In this document: piece after piece, positions 58,302 through 64,000 of the stretch
Position numbering within the stretch: position 1 is the first letter of the stretch
Layout of the letters: the number at the start of each line of letters is the position of its first letter
From: Gammaproteobacteria bacterium
Lineage (GTDB): Bacteria > Pseudomonadota > Gammaproteobacteria > Tenderiales > Tenderiaceae
Direction of reading: 5' to 3'
Length of the DNA: 64,000 bases
Assembly (NCBI GenBank): GCA_016200485.1
Contig: JACQEP010000006.1
Span: 60,799-124,798 of the forward strand
Position numbers and translations under genes: made by a program
Notes under the pieces: model-generated
Database searches by the model: none
Told to the model about the DNA's origin: nothing
Seen by the model: the letters and a program-made list of their open reading frames with translations, nothing else

Positions 58302-58317
58302 TGGCACAGTTACTGCA
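58302..58317 (+). promoter_or_regulatory. Sigma-54-like promoter of the nitrate transporter gene
   Basis: TGGCAC-AGTTA-CTGCA keeps the invariant GG and GC with 10 bases between them; only the first T of TTGCA is changed. Predicted start site near 58328, about 35 bases before the ATG. Only weak NtrC-like half-sites are visible upstream (near 58190-58207 and 58221-58236). Confidence 0.75.
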
Positions 58318-58362
58318 GAAGCACTTGCGCTTATCTCAACAAATACAAACCGAGGCAATGCA

Positions 58363-59835
58363 ATGTACAGCAGCAAACTAAATATCTTTGATTTTCAGAG
58401 GCCGAACATACGTATTCTTCACTACACCTGGTTTGCATTTTTCATGACCTTTGTCGTATGGCTTGGGCTTGGGCCGATGATGCCATTCATCAAGGAGGCG
58501 TTGCAGCTTACCGATCAGCAGGCGAAAGTGCTGCTGATCCTGAACGTGGCGATTACGATTCCGGCACGCATTGTCGTGGGTATGCTGGTCGATAAACTCG
58601 GGCCACGCATTATGTATACAGCTGTGCTGGTGCTAGGTAGTTTGACCAGTATCGTCTTTGCCTGGGCAGAAAGTTATGCGCAGCTGGCACTTCTGCGTTT
58701 TCTCTCTGGTTTTATCGGTGCCGGATTTGTGGTGGGCATTCGCATGATTGGTGAGTGGTTTCCGGCCAAACAGACGGGGTTGGCGCAAGGCATTTACGGT
58801 GGTTGGGGTAACTTTGGTTCTTCTGCGGCGGCGGTGACACTGCCGGTGATTGCAGCCAACATCGGCGATGCCAGCGGCTGGCGCATTGCGCTGACTGTTG
58901 CCGGTCTGCTCGCGATAATTTATGGCCTTTTCTATTACACCCGCGTTAGCAACACGCCGAAGGGTTCAACCTACTTCAAGCCAAAGAAAATGGGGGCAAT
59001 GGAGGTGACCAGCGGCACCGATCTGGTGCTTTACATGGTGATGAACATCCCACTGTTTCTGGCGCTGGCACTGCTGACATGGAAACTCTCGCCTGCGGAG
59101 ATGGGGCTGATCAACGAGGGCGCAGCCTATCTGATCTACCTAACCTTAACTGCACTCTATCTGTTGCAGGTGTGGAAGATCTGGCATATCAACGGCCATG
59201 TATTGCAAAAACCGGTGTCGGAGATGCATCGTTACAAGTTCAAACAGGTGGCGATTCTGGACTGGGCCTACTTTGTCACCTTCGGTACCGAGCTGGCCGT
59301 GGTATCAATACTGGCAATGTTCTATGTCACCTGGTTTGATATTCCCAAGGTTACTGCTGCGCTGCTGGCCGGAGTTTACCCCTTCCTCAATCTGATGGCG
59401 CGCCCCGGTGGCGGCTGGGTGAGTGACCGCATTGGCCGCCGCCGTACACTGATCATCGTCTTCGCCGGTATTACCGCCAGCTTCCTGATGCTGGGCATGC
59501 TCAGCAAGGAGTGGCCGGTGTGGCTGGCGGTGGTGCTCACCATCTGCGGTGGCATCTTCTCCAAGATGGGTTCCGGCGCTGTCTATGCCATGGTGCCACT
59601 GGTACAGCGGCGCATGACCGGACAGATCGCTGGCATGGTTGGCGCCTTTGGCAACGTCGGAGGCGTGATCTTCCTCACCATCAACTCATTGGTCGATTAC
59701 AATCAGTTCTTCCTGATGATTGGCATCGCCGCCGCATTGATCTTCACCGTGATCATGATCTACCTCGAAGAACCCAAGGGCCAGATGGTGGAGACATTAC
59801 CCGATGGTACGGTACAGATGATTGAGGTGAAATAA
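58363..59835 (+). CDS. narK: Nitrate/nitrite transporter of the major facilitator superfamily
   Basis: 490 residues with about 12 membrane helices. MFS signatures are present (RIVVGMLVDKLGPR, GGGWVSDRIGRRRT), as is the nitrate-signature glycine-rich stretch (GIYGGWGNFGSSAAA and GMVGAFGNVGGVIF) of the NNP family. It has its own sigma-54-like promoter and a GAGG site. It provides the nitrate uptake needed by NasA and NirBD, on the opposite strand about 2 kb away. It could be called NasA in Bacillus nomenclature. Confidence 0.93.
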   Translation: MYSSKLNIFDFQRPNIRILHYTWFAFFMTFVVWLGLGPMMPFIKEALQLTDQQAKVLLILNVAITIPARIVVGMLVDKLGPRIMYTAVLVLGSLTSIVFAWAESYAQLALLRFLSGFIGAGFVVGIRMIGEWFPAKQTGLAQGIYGGWGNFGSSAAAVTLPVIAANIGDASGWRIALTVAGLLAIIYGLFYYTRVSNTPKGSTYFKPKKMGAMEVTSGTDLVLYMVMNIPLFLALALLTWKLSPAEMGLINEGAAYLIYLTLTALYLLQVWKIWHINGHVLQKPVSEMHRYKFKQVAILDWAYFVTFGTELAVVSILAMFYVTWFDIPKVTAALLAGVYPFLNLMARPGGGWVSDRIGRRRTLIIVFAGITASFLMLGMLSKEWPVWLAVVLTICGGIFSKMGSGAVYAMVPLVQRRMTGQIAGMVGAFGNVGGVIFLTINSLVDYNQFFLMIGIAAALIFTVIMIYLEEPKGQMVETLPDGTVQMIEVK

Positions 59836-59870
59836 GCTAAGCATAGACGTAGAGCGAGTTAGGCAATAGC

Positions 59871-59978
59871 CGTAACCCACCAGAGGTTGCTCAGCAACAT
59901 AAACCATTTTTTAAAGGTGTACCTAACGGCACGACTTGGTGGGTTACGACAAAAAACGCCTAACCCACATTTAATTCT
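59871..59978. repeat. Palindromic repeat related to 53740-53887
   Basis: CGTAACCCACCAG at the left, then AAACC, TTTTTTAAAGGTGTACCT, CGGCACGACTTGGTGGGTTACG, ACAAAAAACG and CCTAACCCACATTTAATTC. It is alignable with the nirB-nirD element from CAGCAACA onward, but its arms read GGTGGGTTA/TAACCCAC instead of GGTGGGCAC/GTGCCCACC. It lies between the converging transporter and kup genes. Confidence 0.85.
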
Positions 59979-60021
59979 GTGTCTTAAATAGTGAATAGTG
60001 AATGGTTACGCTTGTTATTCA

Positions 60022-61899
60022 TTATATCTCAACCTGCGCGCCCAGTTCGACCACGCGATTCGGGGGGATCTTGAAGAAGTCGGTGGCGGTGACGGCGTTG
60101 CGAGACATCCAGGTGAAGAGTCGTTCACGCCACAGTGCCATGCCGGGAATGCGGCTTGGAATCACGGTTTCGCGGCTGACGAAGAATGAGGTATCCATAA
60201 GATCGATTTCTTCACCTAACCCTTCACATACCTTCAGCGCGGCAGGAATATTCGGCTCGTCCTTGAATCCGTAACGCAGCATGACACGATAAAAGTTTTT
60301 GCCGAGGGCTGCGACCTCAACCCGCTGACTGGGCGGGACGTAGGGGACTTCTGCGGTCAATACGGTAAGCGCGATGACGCGCTCATGAATGACTTTGTTG
60401 TGCTTCAAATTATGTAACAACGCATGCGGCAAGACCTGCGAGCTGCTCGTCATGAATACGGCGGTACCTGGCACACGCCGCACGCTGCTACCGATGGCTT
60501 CGACGAAATCCGGCAAGGTCATGGCTTCTTTTTGAATTTCCTGGAACACGAGTTTGCGTCCGGTCTTCCAGGTCATCAATAAAATGAAAACGACGCCTCC
60601 GATCACGAGCGGGAACCAACCACCACTGGTAATTTTTGGCACATTGGCAGTGAAGAAGGTGAGGTCGATAGTCAAAAACACGGCGAGGAACCCGATGGCG
60701 AGCAGTTTGTGCCACTTCCAAAGAACGATCATGACCACGAAAATAAGAACTGTGTCGATCATCATGGTGCCGGTGACGGCGATTCCGTAAGCATAAGCCA
60801 GGCTGCTGGAAGACTGAAAGCCGAGTACGAGGGCAATGACAAAAATAAACAGCGACCAGTTGATAAACGGCAAATAGATTTGGCCACGGGTTTCGGCGGA
60901 AGTTTGCACCATCACCATCCGTGGCAAATAGCCGAGCTGCACCGCCTGCTGAGCAACGGAAAAAGCACCGGAGATGACTGCCTGGGAGGCGATGACAGTG
61001 GCCAGTGTCGCCAAACAAACCAATGGGATCAACGACCACTCAGGGGCCAACAGGAAAAATGGATTTTCAATCGTGGTGGGATCACGCAGCAGTAAGGCGC
61101 CCTGGCCAAAATAATTGATCAACAATGCGGGCATCACCAAGCCGAACCAGGCCCAGCGGATGGGACGTTTACCAAAGTGGCCCATGTCGGCATAGAGTGC
61201 TTCGCCGCCGGTAATTACAAGGACGACGGCACCGAGGGAGAAGAATCCGGAAATCCAGTCATCTTCAAAAAATTCGAAGGCATACCAGGGATTAATCGCG
61301 GCCAGCACGCCAGGATTATCGATAATGCTCATGGCGCCCAACACGGCCAGGATGCCGAACCACAACAGCATGACGGGGCCAAACACGGCGCCGACGGCTG
61401 CGGTACCGCCCCGCTGCAAAGCGAACAGGATAGTGAGGATGATGACCGTCAACGGAATCACATAGGGTTCCAATACCGGCGCAGCAACCTTGACGCCTTC
61501 GACGGCGCTCAACACCGAGATCGCAGGCGTAATCATGCTATCACCGTAGAACAACGCGGCGGCGAATATGCCGAGCACAACGACGAAAAATCGCAAGCGT
61601 GCACCTTGGGTGGCCTGCGAGACAAGCGCCAGCAGGGCCAGGCAGCCGCCTTCTCCCCGGTTATCGGCGCGCATCATGAACGTGATGTATTTGATGGAGA
61701 CGACGAGAACAATAGTCCAGAGCACCACAGACAATAAGCCGAGGACATGAAACTCATCGAGCGGCAACGGGTGATGACCCGCAAACACTTCCTTCAAGGC
61801 GTACAAAGGGCTGGTGCCGATGTCACCGTAGACCACGCCGGTGGCACCCACCATGAGTGCAGTCAGGGATTTTGGGTGGCCGCTTGCTGCAACTGACAT
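60022..61899 (-). CDS. kup: Low-affinity potassium transporter Kup
   Basis: 625 residues: about 12 membrane helices in the first 430, with [17 protein letters not shown] at the N-terminus and [15 protein letters not shown], and a cytoplasmic C-terminal domain (about 440-625) ending in [10 protein letters not shown]. Kup takes up potassium by proton symport, most useful at low pH. Family length is matched. It stands alone, with 122 bases of empty sequence plus a palindrome before its end. Confidence 0.96.
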   Translation of the reverse strand: MSVAASGHPKSLTALMVGATGVVYGDIGTSPLYALKEVFAGHHPLPLDEFHVLGLLSVVLWTIVLVVSIKYITFMMRADNRGEGGCLALLALVSQATQGARLRFFVVVLGIFAAALFYGDSMITPAISVLSAVEGVKVAAPVLEPYVIPLTVIILTILFALQRGGTAAVGAVFGPVMLLWFGILAVLGAMSIIDNPGVLAAINPWYAFEFFEDDWISGFFSLGAVVLVITGGEALYADMGHFGKRPIRWAWFGLVMPALLINYFGQGALLLRDPTTIENPFFLLAPEWSLIPLVCLATLATVIASQAVISGAFSVAQQAVQLGYLPRMVMVQTSAETRGQIYLPFINWSLFIFVIALVLGFQSSSSLAYAYGIAVTGTMMIDTVLIFVVMIVLWKWHKLLAIGFLAVFLTIDLTFFTANVPKITSGGWFPLVIGGVVFILLMTWKTGRKLVFQEIQKEAMTLPDFVEAIGSSVRRVPGTAVFMTSSSQVLPHALLHNLKHNKVIHERVIALTVLTAEVPYVPPSQRVEVAALGKNFYRVMLRYGFKDEPNIPAALKVCEGLGEEIDLMDTSFFVSRETVIPSRIPGMALWRERLFTWMSRNAVTATDFFKIPPNRVVELGAQVEI

Positions 61900-62140
61900 T
61901 GTTATAGTTTACCTCTGGCCAAGGTGCTGACAAATGCTTGGCTATCACCGTCCCTGTTCCCTCTTCCCAGAGTAGCGTCCATTTTGGCACTACACTTGAG
62001 CACGTTGATATGCGGAAATTTGCGGACAAAACGGCCCTCTATTTCACGATCCCCTGCCCAGCATTTATCACACATTTTGAGTACTCTTTAATCAGTCACC
62101 ACGGCAATAACGCGGCATAAACGATTACTGGGCTCTGCAA

Positions 62141-62449
62141 TTAATGAAAATGACAGATGTAATCAAGCAATTCGTCAATTTCGATTTCGAAATGCGAGTT
62201 AGCGGGCACTTCGAAACGTTCGCCTGCTTCGTAAAGCGTCCAATCCTGCTCATTGGCGAGTTTGACGCGGCAACGGCCTTGGGTGACTTCCATGGTTTCC
62301 GGCGCACCGGTAGAAAACCGATAGCTACCCGGCAACATCACGCCCAAAGTTTTCATTTCACCCTCATTGGTGACGATGGTGCGGCTGGTGACTTTACCGT
62401 CGTGGTAAACATTTGCCTTGTGTTTTACGGTTGCGTTTTTGTATTCCAT
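62141..62449 (-). CDS. ppnP: Pyrimidine/purine nucleoside phosphorylase PpnP
   Basis: 102-residue single-domain cupin (formerly DUF1255 or YaiE): MEYKNATVKHKANVYHDGKV, LPGSYRFSTGAPETMEVTQG, FEVPANSHFEI. In E. coli PpnP cleaves several nucleosides phosphorolytically. Normal length. The 241 bases between it and kup show no gene. Confidence 0.93.
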   Translation of the reverse strand: MEYKNATVKHKANVYHDGKVTSRTIVTNEGEMKTLGVMLPGSYRFSTGAPETMEVTQGRCRVKLANEQDWTLYEAGERFEVPANSHFEIEIDELLDYICHFH

Positions 62450-62505
62450 TTGTCGTTCCTTATATCAATGCTGTTTTTGATATCCACTCTCCCTCTGGAG
62501 ATTGG

Positions 62506-62529
62506 GTAGGGCGGGTTTGAAACCCGCCC

Positions 62530-62533
<4 letters not shown>
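62506..62533. repeat. Palindromic repeat GTAGGGCGGGTTT
   Basis: GTAGGGCGGGTTTGAAACCCGCCCCTAC is an almost perfect hairpin at the 3' end of argG, whose stop codon (62530-62532) lies in its right arm. Same family as 21892-21918 and 16421-16448. Confidence 0.78.
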
Positions 62534-63753
<1,220 letters not shown>

Positions 63754-63915
63754 AGACGCTTCCGAGATATAGGGGTTAACAGTGGGGGGCAATTATAGCG
63801 GAAACCGGGGCGGGAGGGGGTAGTACCCCGCCAATTCTTGCCCTTGGGCAAACCGGCTAGGTAGATACTCTGTTCGAGGTCAAGCATTTTTTCTGTAATT
63901 TTTGCACTTTCCGGC

Positions 63916-64000
63916 TCATGCTGGAATCGCGTAAAAGCGGGTGTTATCGAAGGGCTTGTTGTCCTTCAACATGCCGTGAATGGCATGCAGCAGTTTACGC
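63916..64000 (-). mobile_element. C-terminal end of an IS110-family transposase (rest outside window)
   Basis: On the minus strand the last 27 codons read RKLLHAIHGMLKDNKPF then DNTRFYAIPA and stop. RKLLxAIxxMLKDxKPF is the usual end of IS110/IS1111-type transposases. Only this tail is in the window; the gene continues beyond 64000. It faces the 5' side of argG, 162 bases away. Confidence 0.65.

Larger units (their letters stand above)
57845..58362. other. Region upstream of the nitrate transporter
   Basis: 518 bases with no well-supported large gene. It holds a degenerate CCCTCC...GAGGGAAGGG repeat (about 57899-57926), a 35-codon secreted-type frame (57931-58038), a 91-codon minus-strand frame (58013-58288) of low credibility and the sigma-54-like promoter at 58302. 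Confidence 0.6.

Noticed and set aside
60488..61039. A 183-codon frame inside kup on the same strand
   Set aside because: It is an out-of-frame reading of the Kup membrane region, and Kup itself is full length.

Overview
The window is one contiguous stretch of a gammaproteobacterial chromosome. The gene orders support this: cysE-iscR-iscSUA-hscBA-fdx-iscX-ndk-rlmN-pilF-rodZ-ispG-hisS-yfgM-bamB-der, guaB-guaA-tadA, and mutS next to a 7Fe ferredoxin. I cannot name the genus. A free-living environmental bacterium fits best, given nitrate assimilation, a B12-dependent ribonucleotide reductase, a type II secretion-like machine and few mobile elements.

Layout. 1-9412 (+): a pseudopilin-secretion cluster with a pseudopilin cut by the window edge, a broken DUF559 endonuclease gene between two inverted palindromic repeats, GspF, GspE, PilM/N/O/P-like assembly proteins, a lipoprotein secretin with a TPR-like N-terminus, and three more pseudopilins. 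9610-13957 (-): tRNA-Ser(CGA), tadA, a hicBA toxin-antitoxin pair, guaA and guaB. 14179-16424 (+): xseA and an M23 peptidase. 16452-20655 (-): an orphan response regulator and a class II ribonucleotide reductase interrupted by a 374-residue intein directly before its predicted catalytic cysteine. 20777-21826 (+): a DUF411 protein and a Sel1-repeat lipoprotein. 22005-39653 (-): a long same-strand block for ribosome assembly, outer membrane assembly, isoprenoid synthesis, tRNA/rRNA modification and Fe-S cluster assembly. It contains two cysteine desulfurase genes and a bamB with an in-frame amber codon. 39747-44114 (+): suhB, a small unknown gene, mutS and fdxA. 44185-50594 (-): pbpG, a universal stress protein, a DHH phosphoesterase and a four-gene surface glycan module. 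50748-59835: nitrate/nitrite assimilation (nirB-nirD-nasA on minus, a nitrate transporter on plus) around a GDPD-like gene. 60022-64000 (-): kup, ppnP, argG and the tail of an IS110-type transposase.

How the genes work together. The nitrogen genes look like one regulon. nirB has a consensus sigma-54 promoter with two NtrC-type sites at about -141 and -108, and the transporter has its own sigma-54-like promoter. Nitrate would enter by the transporter, be reduced by NasA to nitrite, and then by NirBD to ammonium. The isc block builds Fe-S clusters used by many products in the window (IspG, RlmN, NasA, NirB, FdxA).

Intergenic spaces carry a family of palindromes bordered by GTAGGG/CCCTAC or GGTGGG/CCCACC, plus copies of the common CCCTCACCC...GAGGGAGAGGG element. 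Several sit at the ends of converging genes. No CRISPR array, rRNA gene, prophage or complete insertion sequence was seen.
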